DNA of 64,000 nt from Prostheceraeus crozeri (GCA_907163375.1 CAJQUW010007310.1:1-64000); one strand, 5' to 3'; positions 1 through 10,964 are shown, counted from the first letter of the stretch. The notes: generated from the letters alone by a model not told the origin. Program-made: numbers and translations.

Positions 1-195
1 GCGGTGGAATAAATGCATGCATGGCAGGATTCGTAATAATGTTGCTTTTGACATTGGTCTCAAACAAATTGCACAATTATCGGACACTTGCATTGTCACC
101 AACAGTAATTTTATCAATCATCTGTGTTGGCCAATTTATACCTTAGCCTCTTGCACACTATTCGGATCTTTGTAAGCATTTTCTGACAACTGAGA

Positions 196-411
196 AGTGC
201 TTAAATTAAACTGATGCATTCTGAAATATATTTCACCGTTTCTGAAATTAAAACTTGACATCTGAATTTGCAAGTGACCAATTCTGAATGTGAAATGGGG
301 ATTTCTGAAATATAAATGATGTATTCTGAATTACTTCTAGCGTCTGAATTATAAGTGCAGATATCTCAAATTGAAATGACCGGTTCTGAAATATAAACTG
401 TAAATCTGAAA
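196..411. repeat. Degenerate tandem array, left part
   Basis: The motif TCTGAAATATAAATGA and variants of it (TCTGAATTATAAGTG, TCTGAAATTAAAACTTGA) recur about every 17-25 bases. The array resumes at 2266 beyond the Tc1-like element, so it was one array before the insertion. No coding potential is seen. The left 195 bases of the window hold nothing recognisable. Confidence 0.75.
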
Positions 412-413
412 TA

Positions 414-2263
414 CAGGGCTGGAAGATATAAACCGTAACACCGTTTTATTGAAGCTATTTTTCTGTTTATTTAGTGGATAATTGTGTATTTGGCTTTTTA
501 CGATATCATATTTTCTCTTATTATGATATATTCGCCTTTGTGGTATGCGAAAAGTTAATGATAGAATATTTCAACAGTATTTACCATAAAAATATTCTTA
601 TTACATATTTCATATCAAAAAACTACGTGATCCACAAAACCTGTGAATCATAGTGGTCTGCTTTATCCATAATGAATTGAATAATTCTGTCACAATTAAA
701 ATTAAAATTCCATATAAATTTAACAAGTTTAATAAATCCGGATACTCAAGGAATCAAATTGAACGAAATTGCGGCTGCTATCCATTACAGGGGTAGTCGT
801 GAGTCATGACTCACAAGCATTGGCTGAATACAGTCGCATACGGTATTGGGAAACACTCCATATGGCAACGGTGATGTTGGCATCCCTCTCAGAGCTCAGT
901 ATGATGTCATTGGTCTATTCGGTTCTCCAATGGTACATGTATCACTGATAAGCTCTAACGCTTTCCGTGATTAATCCAAATTCATTGACTGTGGGCTTTT
1001 ATACGCAATGCGTTTGTCACACGACCAACGTATCCAAATCGTGACGCTTCAAGAGACTGGTTGGAGCTATCGGGCTCTGGCTCAACATTTTGGGGTTCGT
1101 CCAGCTACAGTTTCCGATCTTATCAATAAACATCGAAAGACAGGCTCCGTCAACGATTTGCCACACCAGAGAAGGCCCAAGAAGACTACTCCTAGGCTAG
1201 ATCGATACATTCTTCGAGAGACTGTACGATGTCCACAGTTGAGCAGTCGCGCCTTGTCCCAGCAGCTGAACCAAGCCACAGGTGTTGAACTCAGCGCTAG
1301 ATCCATCCGTTCCCGACTTCTTCACGCAGGCTTCCATTCTTACGTTGCTCAAAAGAAACCTCTTCTGACAGCCAGACATCGTCTTGCACGACTTCAGTGG
1401 GCCCGGGAGCGAGTCAACATGACCGTTGAAGAATGGCGGGCAGTTCTTTTCAGTGATGAAACTCCACTTCACTTGATCCAGAATTCCAGACGATATTACA
1501 GAAGCAGGCGGGGTTCCGGACGTGTCGAAGATGTGGTGCGACCCAGACTCCAGGGAGGAGGCGGGAGCATGATGGTCTGGGGCGCCTGTTGTGGAAATGG
1601 ACGGTCTGTGGAATTGCACCGAGTTCCAGCAACACTAAACGCAAGCGGCTACATCGAGATCTTGGAGGACAAAGTTCTTCCCTTCATAAATGAAAATCCA
1701 GGTGTGGTGTTCCAGCAAGATAACGCGACTTCATACAAAGCTCGAACAACAATGGCATTTCTCGAGGAACATGGAATTGTGACGATGACGTGGCCCGCCT
1801 GCAGCCCAGATCTGAACCCGATCGAAAACATTTGGGCTTACCTGAAATCGGACCTGGACAAGCAAACGATTACGATTCTCGATCGCTTATTCCAGAGTGC
1901 TTTCCAGATCATGCGTGAAATCCCGCATGAAATCATCACCAATCTGATGGAGTCAATGCCTGAGCGCTGTAGACAAGTCATTGCACGCCATGGACGATCA
2001 ATCAACTACTGAGTGCGGACAACACACTTGAATTACACTCTTGATGGTGAATGCTGTTTAATCGTTTCTCAAAGCTTTAACGTTGTATTGTGTTAAATAA
2101 ATTGGAAGAAATCAAACTTAAGTTAGTTTTATATCCAATAATTAAATGTGAGTCGAAAGTAGGAAATAATTCGTTTCTTAAACATTGAAATACGACTTTA
2201 TTGTAATTAAAAGATAATATCAAAGAACAAAATAGGTGTTACGGTTTATATCTTCCAGCCCTG
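414..2263 (+). mobile_element. Tc1-like transposon, apparently complete
   Basis: The element is 1850 bp. Its ends are perfect 29-bp inverted repeats starting CAGGGCTGGAAGATATAAAC, flanked by a TA at 412-413 and 2264-2265, the target duplication expected for Tc1/mariner. It carries one uninterrupted transposase ORF (1008-2012). Identical terminal repeats plus an open frame suggest a recent insertion. It lies inside a TCTGAAATATAA tandem array, probably because each array unit offers a TA target. Confidence 0.95.
1008..2012 (+). CDS. Tc1-like transposase (DD34E), intact
   Basis: This 334-residue transposase would act in the nucleus, binding the 29-bp terminal repeats and catalysing cut-and-paste insertion at TA. 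The N-terminal third (about residues 1-115) looks like a paired helix-turn-helix region (SYRALAQHFGVRPATVSDL, then a second HTH around LSSRALSQQLN), with an RRPKK basic linker. The DDE domain follows: FSDET (first D), FQQDNATSYKA (second D) and SPDLNPIENIWAYLK (E). There are 34 residues between the second D and the E, so it is DD34E. The usual histidine after QDNAP is absent (NATSYKA). Length is typical for the family, the start is an ATG, and no frameshift or stop is present. It may be active, which cannot be proven here. Confidence 0.95.
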   Translation: MRLSHDQRIQIVTLQETGWSYRALAQHFGVRPATVSDLINKHRKTGSVNDLPHQRRPKKTTPRLDRYILRETVRCPQLSSRALSQQLNQATGVELSARSIRSRLLHAGFHSYVAQKKPLLTARHRLARLQWARERVNMTVEEWRAVLFSDETPLHLIQNSRRYYRSRRGSGRVEDVVRPRLQGGGGSMMVWGACCGNGRSVELHRVPATLNASGYIEILEDKVLPFINENPGVVFQQDNATSYKARTTMAFLEEHGIVTMTWPACSPDLNPIENIWAYLKSDLDKQTITILDRLFQSAFQIMREIPHEIITNLMESMPERCRQVIARHGRSINY

Positions 2264-2265
2264 TA

Positions 2266-2580
2266 TAAATGACACTTTCTTAAATATATATCGTCTTTTC
2301 TGGAATTCTGAAATATAAATGACTAAAAATGAATTATAAATGATCATTTCTGAAATATAAAGTCTATTTCTAAATTAGAAATGACAAAGTCTGAAATATA
2401 AGTGTTGCATTCTCAAATATAAATTATTTAAACACACGCACAAAAATTCTCTGAAATTAAAATGTTGTTGTTAAAAATATAAATGCTTCAATCTGAAATA
2501 TAAACTTGAAATGCTGAAATAAATCTGCTGGATTCTTGAATATAACTGCAGAGTTCTGTAATTAAAGTGGAAATGTTGTA
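2266..2580. repeat. Degenerate tandem array, right part
   Basis: This is the continuation of the TCTGAAATATAAATGA-type array interrupted by the Tc1-like element. Units are diverged (for example TCTGAAATATAAGTGTTGCA and TCTGAAATATAAACTTGAAA) and spacing is irregular. Confidence 0.7.
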
Positions 2581-3527
2581 GTTCTCAATTTAGTGATTAT
2601 CCAATTCACAGCAAGATACGCGTGCAAAGCTGCATTGCGTTTACAATGTTGAAGGATGAAGTTTATCAGATTTATCTCTAAGGTCAACCCTAGGCTGAGG
2701 TGAAGGCGAAAAGTCAAAAAAACGCCAAAGATCTGGGTAAGCTGGTCAATAAAACAATGATTATTAATCGCTCTGAGATTACATCATTGTATTAGATGAG
2801 GTCGAATGTCAAATCATTCAAACTTTTTGTTCAAATATCACAAAAATCGCACATTTCAGTATTTAGTTTCTGCAGGTGAAGAAACAACCCAATTCGGTTA
2901 CTTATCGGGCACTGAGGCTAAAGGCAATATACTTCTGAAAAATTCAATAATTACTGATCAGATGCAGAACTAAAAAGTACAAGAATAATAACAAAAGTCA
3001 TACTTTACATTTGAATTTCAAATTTCAAACATGCATACATAATAAGCAGATAATTTCAAATTCAAAGTGAATATTTCTATATCAGTAGGAAGAATCCTTT
3101 ATGTGATCTAAACTTATTTCATCAGGAATATGCATTATAAGTGAATGTGCACCAAAATCAGCCAAAATATTCCAAACATTCAAAGTTTAAAATAGCTCTC
3201 ACGCCAAAAGAATTGTGTGAAATTTATTATCCTTCTGTCAAAAGTTGCATAATACAAAGAACGTAAGCTACTAGAGATCCGGTGGCCATAGCTTGCTTGG
3301 TTTGAAAGATATTCAAAAAATTTGGCGGGGGAGCGTTTTTCGCACCACTGGGGCGAGAGTTAACAGTTAGTGCGGATGAATACTGTGAACGAAGCTGCTT
3401 GCCTACATTTTCTCGTTCAATGCTGTGAACGCATCACAGGAATCACGTCACACTCGCCTGTATCTACAACACTGAGACCCTGTCATTCAATTGACAAATG
3501 AGCGATGACGATCGATGGCTTACCCCT
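2581..3527. other. No gene recognised
   Basis: AT-rich intergenic sequence. No long open frame, RNA gene or clear repeat end was recognised. Confidence 0.5.
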
Positions 3528-3971
3528 CACTAGGTGACATGCCACGCTCAATTACGCGTAATTCACGCGTAATTACACATGACCTTAACATCCATGGCTA
3601 TGCGTGACATTGCGGCAACATCTGTCGGCAGTCCTGTTATATAGACTTTGCGTCTCATGTGTCTGCATGTATCAGAGGCTAAACAATGTGATAGGACCTC
3701 AATTTCATGCTAGGGGAAGACAGAACATGCTTAGCGATTCATACGTGGTTCTAACGGCAACGCAGACAACCGTAGACGACGCGCAAACTATAAACGCTCG
3801 CCCGCGCGTATTCATAAACATTCCCCATGTTTTAACAGCATCAGATCACATGATTTCTGACTCTTAGTGCAGCGCGCATGTACGCGGGTAGAAGAATAGA
3901 ATGTCTTTAACCACGGATGTTTAGGGTGTTCCGTAATTACGCGTGAATTACGCATGGCATGTCACCTAGTG
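3528..3971. mobile_element. Non-autonomous element with CACTA ends, copy 1
   Basis: This 444-bp unit begins CACTAGGTGACATGCC and ends with the inverted GGCATGTCACCTAGTG. Just inside both ends are palindromic TAATTACGCGTGAATTACGC-like blocks. A related 454-bp copy in the opposite orientation lies at 39017-39470. Flanking dinucleotides match (CT and CT), consistent with a short target duplication, although a 2-bp match is weak evidence. CACTA ends suggest an EnSpm/CACTA-type MITE. The open frame inside (3604-3867) is not conserved between copies and is not taken as a gene. Confidence 0.7.
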
Positions 3972-4640
3972 CTGACTGTTTGCGTTAACCTTACTCATTG
4001 CTTGCTATTGTCTTCAGTATGTCTAGAAAAAGTGCCCCACCAAGCTGGATGGGAAGAGAAAAAAGGCGATGCAATTGCATCAACACCAAGCTACATACAA
4101 AAGCAGATGCATAAAATTGTGCTTCATGTGACAACTGACACAAGTGAGGATCACGACATGGTCAGCTTTCTTTATTTATCTCGATGTTTCGTTGCTTAAT
4201 TTATTAACGGCATGGGTAACAGATTGCCATCTTTTGATACTGTTTTCACAAATGGCAGGTTTTGCTAACCTATAGCTCATAACCATTGCGGTGGTGAAAA
4301 GGTTCTCTTCGTGCTCTTTCTCATAAAAAGTCCGAAATTTTTATGATATTCTTTTGATATCTCTTGATATTGATCAACAACTGCCTATCGGTGCTGGCAA
4401 TTTAGAAGACTTGCTCGTTGCTTATGTTAAGAATACATGAGATCCTCTAACATCCCTCTCTCAAGCAAATATAAAGGCTAGAAGCCAAAGTAGGCCATGC
4501 ATATTTCCACAACCATATTCGACTCTGAATCTGCTGATTCGCAGGTCCCTAGATAGAGGATATTATACACTTCAGCTTTTACTGTAATAAAAATCCATGC
4601 GAAGCAAACTGATGTACGCACAAGAATTTTGAATCATGAT
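3972..4640. other. No gene recognised
   Basis: A short frame at 3954-4199 overlaps the MITE end and shows no family signature. Otherwise this is unrecognised AT-rich sequence. Confidence 0.4.
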
Positions 4641-4642
4641 AC

Positions 4643-4747
4643 CATAATTCCTTCTGCATTACTATCATGATCATTCAACTCCGTGGTAATTTCTTCAGAA
4701 CTGTAAAACTTTGCATATCTCACACTTGGTAGCAATTACCAACTATA
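4643..4747 (+). repeat. Fragment of repeat R1
   Basis: About 100 bases resemble the R1 segment at 61945-62045; both contain TTTGCATATCTCACA. R1 is also present at 39621-40485 (opposite orientation) and, interrupted, at 50876-62151. This third piece is isolated and lacks R1 ends. Confidence 0.6.
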
Positions 4748-4821
4748 TAGACTAATACGTAAAAAATGAGGGAAAGTTGCATTTTGGGATGACGACCAAG
4801 GGCCTCTTAGGTCAAAAAATG

Positions 4822-5037
4822 CCCAATAACAATGAACATCAAAATCAAAACACTTTAATAAGAACGTAATCCAAGAGCGCTTTCGTGGTCTCTTTTCATT
4901 TACAACGACCAAGTGAAATGAAATGCAACAAACGGGTCATTTCACTTGGCCTTGGCACATAAATGGAGATCACGAAAGCGCTCGTGCACTGCGTTCTTAT
5001 TAAATTGTTTTGATTTTGGTGTTTATTGTTACTGGGA
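4822..5037. repeat. Hairpin repeat of about 216 bp
   Basis: The left arm (4822 to about 4900, with AATCAAAACACTTTAATAAG and AGAGCGCTTTCGTG) is the inverted complement of 4960-5037. A second short pair (AAGTGAAATGAAATG against TCATTTCACTT) lies inside. The GAAAGCGCT element also occurs at 48200 beside Penelope-like endonuclease sequence, so a Penelope-like terminal origin is possible but unproven. Confidence 0.6.
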
Positions 5038-5356
5038 GTTGTTTTGGATTAATGAATAGGGCGACTACCTTTATTTTCAAATCCACTGGCCATCACAGCT
5101 GTTTCAAAAGCCTCCGAGGTGATTCTAATTACACATTATTTGTATTTAAAGGCAAGGAAATATAGACAACGGATGCGAATCAAATGCCTGTTACAATGGC
5201 AAAAAAAACATCCAGAGCAAGATGAAGAAGAGATTGGAAAATTGCGTATATCGAAATATCAAATTAAATATCAATATTCTCATTGGAAAAGCAATTTCCA
5301 ATCAAAATTGTCAACGTTCCTTTTAAGTGCTCATAACTCCTTCATCGGTGAAGAAA

Positions 5357-6520
5357 ATGTCGACCTTTAATAACGGAACAGATATTCTCACTTTGATTGA
5401 TAAGATAAAGCTTACTCCATGGCTCATATTCTCCGTTCTGATTGCACTTGGCGGAACCCTGTCCAACGGTTACACCATCTTTATCCTCGGATATCACAAT
5501 GAAATAAAAAAGTCCCATTATTTCTTGGTATTTGCCCTGTGCATTTCTGATTTCCTTTGTAACGGAATCTTTGTTCCCATAGAAATCTGGAAGACTTATG
5601 TCTTCTTCACTGTCTATCACATGGTCATAGATTCCGACTCCTCCTTCTGTTTCAGCAGTGGAATCATATACAATTTAGTTCTATCAATTTCTGTGTGCAC
5701 ACAGTTTCTAATAGCATTCAGCAGATTGCTCGCGGTGTTCGCGCCGATATTCTTCAAGACCAGAGTCAATCAAAAATCAATTGCTATTCTATGGATTTTG
5801 GCAGCAATTGTAGGCAATGGAATTTATTACATTATTCTCACTCTGTCAGGGTCGCTGAATTTTGCTCAGAATGAATCAATGGGAGATTGTGACCCGTCTG
5901 GAGAGAATAGTCTGATGGATTTACTTTTCCGGATGACGGCTGGCCTGTTTCCCTTGATTCTCACGATTACATTCTATACGTTCATTCTTTTCCGCATCAT
6001 TTGTGTGCGGACTACGGAAAAGAGAAAAGCAGTCATCAAGAGAGCAAGTGGATGTTTGAGTATGTTTGCTCGTGCGGCCTTGTACGCTATCCTTATTCTA
6101 CCAACCATAGCTTTGAGAGCTCCGGGAATATCGTTGGATTTATGGTTCAAATTGTTGTTTCGAATCTCTTATGCAAGTAATCCGGTAAGAACATTTCGAT
6201 GCAGATGTGTGCTTTGTTTTCCGCAGAAAATGCTTCACTCGAAAGTGAGCTCTCATTTGATTTTTGCTGTAAAGACGTGATTACATGTAATGTTGAACAA
6301 TATCTTCAGAAGATACTGAATGATGAATAACGCATCTGTCAGTGCATAATCCTTTCAGCTAAGGAGTTGGCAAAAAGCATTCATTGACGGGATTTTCGAC
6401 CTAATGAGCACGATGCACGGTGAATTCATCTCTCCATCTTTCCATAATCGAGATGGGAACTGTATGGGAATCTTAGTTATCTTTCAGTGGCAACAGGGAG
6501 GCCTGTATGGATGCATATGA
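5357..6520 (+). CDS. 7TM receptor, rhodopsin-like (two exons)
   Basis: Predicted G-protein-coupled receptor of the plasma membrane, about 329 residues, built from exon 5357-6184 and exon 6359-6520. The donor is GTAAGA after codon 276 and the acceptor is CCTTTCAG, phase 0. The ATG at 5357 (GAAAATGT context) is chosen because it directly precedes a short N-terminus with an N-glycosylation site (NNGT) before TM1. Seven hydrophobic segments are visible. TM2 carries CISDF. TM3 ends FSRLLAVFAP, where SRL replaces DRY. TM4 has a central W, TM5 and TM6 have a proline, and TM7 ends SNP, with the intron exactly after NP. Exon 2 supplies LRSWQKAFIDGIF, a typical helix-8 start. Cysteines near TM3 (SSFCF) and in ECL2 (GDCDP) could form the usual disulfide. 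The ligand is unknown. An additional 5' exon cannot be excluded. Confidence 0.75.
6185..6358 (+). other. Intron of the 7TM receptor gene
   Basis: A 174-bp GT-AG intron, phase 0. Splicing restores the NP motif of TM7 to a basic/aromatic helix-8 sequence, which supports its reality. Without it the frame runs into unrelated residues. Confidence 0.7.
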
Positions 6521-7123
6521 TGTAGCTATATGTCTGTGTAATGGGTTATCATGCCAAACACTCTTCCAGACGTGCTCAATGATTCCGAAGTCACAAATGC
6601 TCCATTTGTTTACTTCAGAGTAAATATATACACGAGTATTCGATGACTCTCGGCTCACCTTGCATGTGATTAAAATGACAAGACATATCTCGACATGCCC
6701 TCACCTCGATTGATCACCACTAGCGAAGACACCCACGGAACCACAGCGATGAAGAAGCAAACGCGAAGTGGCAATCAATGAACCAGAATAAGATGATAAA
6801 CACCGAACATGATTACGGCAGGAAATGCGATAACGTACCATAATGAGAAATTTACCGCAAAGTCATAAATTGAAATGATTCCTAAAAGCTATGTGCAGTT
6901 TATACATGTGCATCAGCATTCAGCTGCGACGAAGACTAAAATAAAATTCAATTGATCAATTTAAGATAAAATGATTCCAAATGCTATTAATTTCAGCACC
7001 AGTGTCAAGGTTGTACAGAAACTCCTTATACCCACGGATGTAGTGCGTTGTTTTTTACTTTATTTTGGAGAATTCAGTGGGAACTCTATTCAAACGAGCT
7101 CGAATTCTGGTAAACATGCACCT
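6521..7123. other. No gene recognised
   Basis: AT-rich sequence downstream of the receptor. A minus-strand stretch near 6780-6920 encodes a short hydrophobic run but carries a stop and no family signature. Confidence 0.4.
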
Positions 7124-7262
7124 AAAATCAAAACTACGGATGACGGCAAAAGCAATGAACTCTATTGTGTCAACTACAATGACTGTCATCAGTATTGCAT
7201 TGGAGAAATTGGCAGACGCTTGAGAACAGATGCATTGCTTACCTATATTTCTAAAACTATGG
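7124..7262 (+). pseudogene. Penelope-like GIY-YIG endonuclease relic
   Basis: A short open segment reads VNYNDCHQYCIGEIGRRLRT, a degraded version of the xYIGETGRRLxxR core of the GIY-YIG nuclease attached to Penelope-like reverse transcriptases. No RT domain is adjacent, and the frame ends a few residues later. It is a dead fragment. Comparable cores remain at 35960 and 47795. Confidence 0.6.
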
Positions 7263-8229
7263 TGCAATAATATAGAGTAATGGCAGATTGTACATTGTTG
7301 CCTGCTGTCGGCAGGCAGCAATATGCATCACCCGACCGTGATTTTTCAAATGCTACTTGTAACATGCATGTAGAAGTTGATGCTAAGATCGCAGACTTAT
7401 AAACTGTGGACGAATATAACTTTATAGCAGGCGTTTTAAAAGCAGAAATATGAGAAATCTGAGGCCACGCAGCGGTCGAAGATTTCTTACATACTGCTTG
7501 AAAAAAGCGTGCTATATTTCTATTGCCTCATAGTTCAGGGCATGGAAGTAGATCATAGAAATCTACATGTAGTATGGAAGTTTGATATCTTGCCTATGTA
7601 CAATGATGGCACATGGAAAAATCTATGGTTTGTAGATCAGATTCGATTTAAAACAATGTATCATAGTCAAACTATTCGCCAAGTTGGTTGTGGAACTTGT
7701 TGACAGCAAATTGCAGGATTTTCTTGAAGAGAATTTTAAGTGAGATGGTGGCATTGTTTCATGTGAAATAGCCTACTATTCCATGGATCAATATGCTGTG
7801 TCTATTTGTAGCAGTCATTGACAACTATTATGCAATTTTTCTACACTGGAATGCGAATTAAAATTTGGTTCAAAGAGTCATAATTGAAAGTGGTCGGTGT
7901 ACTGGTTGTAAGAATATCTCAAAAATTCACAGATAAAATTTCTAATTATTGGATAAGTTCTCCGTCAAGCGGTACACCCAGCGCCTGGAATAAACACACT
8001 GAAAGCTTCTCTACTACTATCATTTCTCAGATAAACAGAATGTCCCTGGAACTCTTCAATTGATCATTGAATGACGTATGTGATATACTGTGATTATGTT
8101 TTGGCAGCTGATATTCATATGCATGCATAGATTTTGAAAATTGTTCAGATATAATGTACAAGGGAGCCCTTTAAAGTAAAATGAATGGCTAAAATTTATT
8201 GGCCTCTGATTTCAAGCTAGAGTAATGTA
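7263..8229. other. No gene recognised
   Basis: Unrecognised AT-rich sequence up to the mariner insertion. No motif-bearing ORF. Confidence 0.4.
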
Positions 8230-9696
8230 CGAGGGGCGTTCCAAAAGTATCCGGATTAAGCCCATAACTTTAAGAGTAATTATCTTATGCCTCTGAAGTT
8301 TTGATATGTTGAACCCATTATCATCATTAATAAGCACAAAAAAATTTCATCCCGATATCTTTATTAGTTACAAAGCTGCAAATATTTTAGTAATGTCACT
8401 ACTTAAAATTTAATGACGACCAAAAACAATATTTTGTCAAAAAAGAAAAATGGATATTTAAACATTCTTTATCAAAAAAGAAAAAGGGATACACGTTACA
8501 AACTAACAGTCTTCTTGTGGCAGAGCAACCTTCTCAATGTAGTCACCTTGCAACATGATGCACTTCTTCCAACGATCTTCAAGTTTGCGAATGGCAGACT
8601 TGAACCATTCAGGTGAGATGGACGCCAACACTGATCTCATCTTCTGTTCCAACTCCTCCCTTGTGTCGAAATGCATTCCACGCAGAATGCTTTTCATGTG
8701 AGGAAATAAGGCATAATCCGATGGTGCCAGGTCTGGGCTGTATGGCGGATGCGGTGCGATGTCCCAACACAAATCATCTATCCTCTCCATTGTTTTCCGA
8801 GCGGTGTGGGGTCTGGCGTTGTCTTGATGGAGCAGGATCACTTTCGATTTCTTCCCTGGACGGCGATGTCGAAGATGGTGATGGACTTCTTGCAATACTC
8901 CACAGTAGTAATCCGCATTGATTGTAGTGGAGTCGGGAAGAAAGTCCAAGTGGATGATGCCTTGTTCATCCCAGAAAGCAGTCAACATGATCTTCTTTGC
9001 CATTGGAGAAGACTTTGCTTTCACGGGGGGCGTGGAACCTTCGTCAACCACTGCTTTGATGCTTCTTTGGTTTCGGGAGAGAAGTATGGCAGCCAAGTTT
9101 CATCAGTTGTCATGAAGCGTGCCCAGTATCCATCAGCTCCCTCGGTTTGAAGCGCCAGCACATTTTCTTGTGAGCATTCCTTCCTTCGAGTTCTTTGGTC
9201 TGAATTCAGCAGTTTTGGCACCCAACGAGCACACAGTTTACTCAATTGAAGATGGTCTTTCAAGATGCGGTGTACAGTTCCACGAGATAAGCCGAGCTTG
9301 ATGGTGATTTCAGAAACTGTAGACCGTCGGTCTTCCATTATCACATTCTCGACATTCGCGATTGCATGTTGGCTAGTGGCATCCGCTGGGCGACCCGATC
9401 GACTTTCATCGCTGATGTTCTGGCGACCTTCAAGAAATTGTTTTGCCGCCCATGCAAAAACCTGAGTTCGTGACAAAGCAGATGAGCCAAGTTGATTGAC
9501 TAGCCTCGAATGAATTTCTGTTGGTGTAGACCCCTCGAATGTCAAAAAGGCGATGATTGCGCGCTGGCTCTCCGGTTTCTGTATACCCGTGCTTATTAAT
9601 GATGATAATGGGTTCAACATACCTAAACTTCAGAGGCATAAGATCATTACTCTCAAAGTTATGGACTCAGTCCGGATACTTTTGGAACGCCCCTCG
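8230..9696 (-). mobile_element. mariner transposon (DD34D type), one frameshift
   Basis: The element is 1467 bp, flanked by TA at 8228-8229 and 9697-9698. Outer inverted repeats start CGAGGGGCGTTCCAAAAGTA. Inverted similarity continues for about 109 bp, up to the conserved CATTATCATCATTAATAAGC block that overlaps the start codon region of the transposase. The internal minus-strand gene is complete except for one frame break. Confidence 0.93.
8503..9620 (-). pseudogene. mariner transposase, broken by one indel
   Basis: The frame opens at the ATG at 9620 with an N-terminal paired-HTH region (about residues 1-115). It then shows the mariner hallmark WVPKLL, TTDETW (first D), HQDNARPHTA (second D) and YSPDLAPSDYALF (third D), giving DD34D. 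It ends at a TAG at 8503. The reading frame changes between about 9028 and 9040. The upstream frame stops just after a run of six C (minus strand), and the downstream frame picks up with a continuous mariner sequence. One missing base near the AAGGTTCC stretch would explain it. Apart from this the gene is complete, so inactivation is recent. Confidence 0.9.
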
Positions 9697-10185
9697 TATG
9701 TTTTGTAAATCGACATTACAAGTTGCAAATGTGTCTGATTATACTCTTGATAGATATTAGAAGCGATATTTCAAAATGATGAGCGTACAAAATGTGTTAA
9801 AGGATTTCCTTCTTTGTCTTCCTGTCACCGCAATATTTTGTAAATTCATTATTGCTTTCGTGTCCATGATCTTTGGGCAAAGGGCGACAATCCAGATTAC
9901 AAATTGGTTTGATGAATATAAATGTCATCAGAAAGCTCGGAAACCAGATCGCACAAGTTGCATTTTGCACCAACTAAGTTCCACCGACGAGTGCCATAAT
10001 TTTCATGCAATTTCCATTCTAGGACTTTCTATGGTATTGTTAATTTCTATGGTTTAGGGAGTTCATAAATCGTGCAGGAATCATGAATGATGATGACGTG
10101 CATGGTTCATACCAATTATCATGTTAATACACTTTCTTAGTACAAATATTTCAAAATTTACATGGTACCCATTTTGAATGAATTT
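9697..10185. other. No gene recognised
   Basis: AT-rich spacer between two transposons. The 93-codon open frame at 9776-10057 has no recognisable motif. Confidence 0.4.
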
Positions 10186-10193
10186 CATTATTT

Positions 10194-10956
10194 CAAGGAT
10201 GCGGAGTCCTATCATTTTGATAGGACTCCGACTCCGGGGGTTGATAGGACTCCGACTCCGACTCCGGGTGGCAAGTATATATAGCCTATTTTTTTGAAAA
10301 AAACTGGTAACCTACATCATAGATCATTATAGCCCTACCTGAACCTATTTTTGGTGATCACTGCTGTATCAATTACCAATCATTATCGATAAAAGTTTAT
10401 CAAATGTCGCTTTAAGTTGGATGCAAGCGACTCGGCTCCTCCCATCTTCTTGATGAGAGCTTCACACGGTTTTTCTGCAGTCTCTACCAGGCAGGAAAAT
10501 TCCCCATCCTTCTCCAAAAAATATGAGCACACTTTCGATTTTAATATGCGCCTTGGAGGAGCCATCACACACGATTAACGTGAGGGTAAGAGGTAATGTT
10601 CTCAAACAAACTAGAATTTCATTTTTGTCTCTGACGTGACCTTTGCTGCGCAGGTGTGGCTAGGAAGGCTTGTCTTCTCTACTAAATTACCGAGTGAAAA
10701 GACAATCATTTTATCACTATCACGGTTCATTCCCTCAACTATTACAGGCCTTGCATGCATCAGTGTCTCTGTACTTTTGTTTGATGGAGAAAGTTGACAC
10801 CAAGACAGTGACAGCTATGCACGAGAATAAATAATTTGTTTGTGTTATACTTCAAGTCTAGTTATAAGCCGGAGTCCGGAGTCCTATCATTTGATAGGAC
10901 TCCGACTGCGACTCCAGCAAAAATGATAGGACTCCGACTCCGACTCCGCATCCCTA
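10194..10956 (-). mobile_element. Non-autonomous hAT-like element with BED exon, copy A
   Basis: The 763-bp element has ends CAAGGATGCGGAGTC and GACTCCGCATCCCTA. Subterminal GGACTCCGACTCCGACTCCG repeats follow. The flanking octamers CATTATTT (10186-10193) and CATCATTT (10957-10964) match at 7 of 8 positions, the 8-bp duplication expected for hAT. Related copies are B (16895-17560, inverted) and C (46626 to about 47400). It retains a BED-finger exon but no catalytic domain. Confidence 0.8.
10383..10565 (-). pseudogene. BED-type zinc finger exon remnant of a hAT transposase
   Basis: A 60-residue frame from the ATG at 10565 contains KVCSYFLEKDGEFSCLVE and later SNLKRHLINFYR. This matches the BED layout: aromatic/SYF start, one Cys, then a KRHL...H region. 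The second Cys and last His are altered (HLINFY), so zinc binding is probably lost. Copies B and C carry related versions with other lesions. In autonomous hAT elements this finger binds the terminal repeats; here it is a leftover. Confidence 0.65.
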
Positions 10957-10964
10957 CATCATTT

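Noticed and set aside
5119-5370. 83-codon frame upstream of the 7TM gene
   Set aside because: Overlaps the receptor start in another frame and is low-complexity basic sequence without motif.
6780-6925. Minus-strand hydrophobic stretch resembling a transmembrane exon
   Set aside because: It is interrupted by a stop and has no conserved receptor motif or supported splice sites.
8613-9150. Plus-strand frames of 102 and 133 codons
   Set aside because: Antisense shadows of the mariner transposase.
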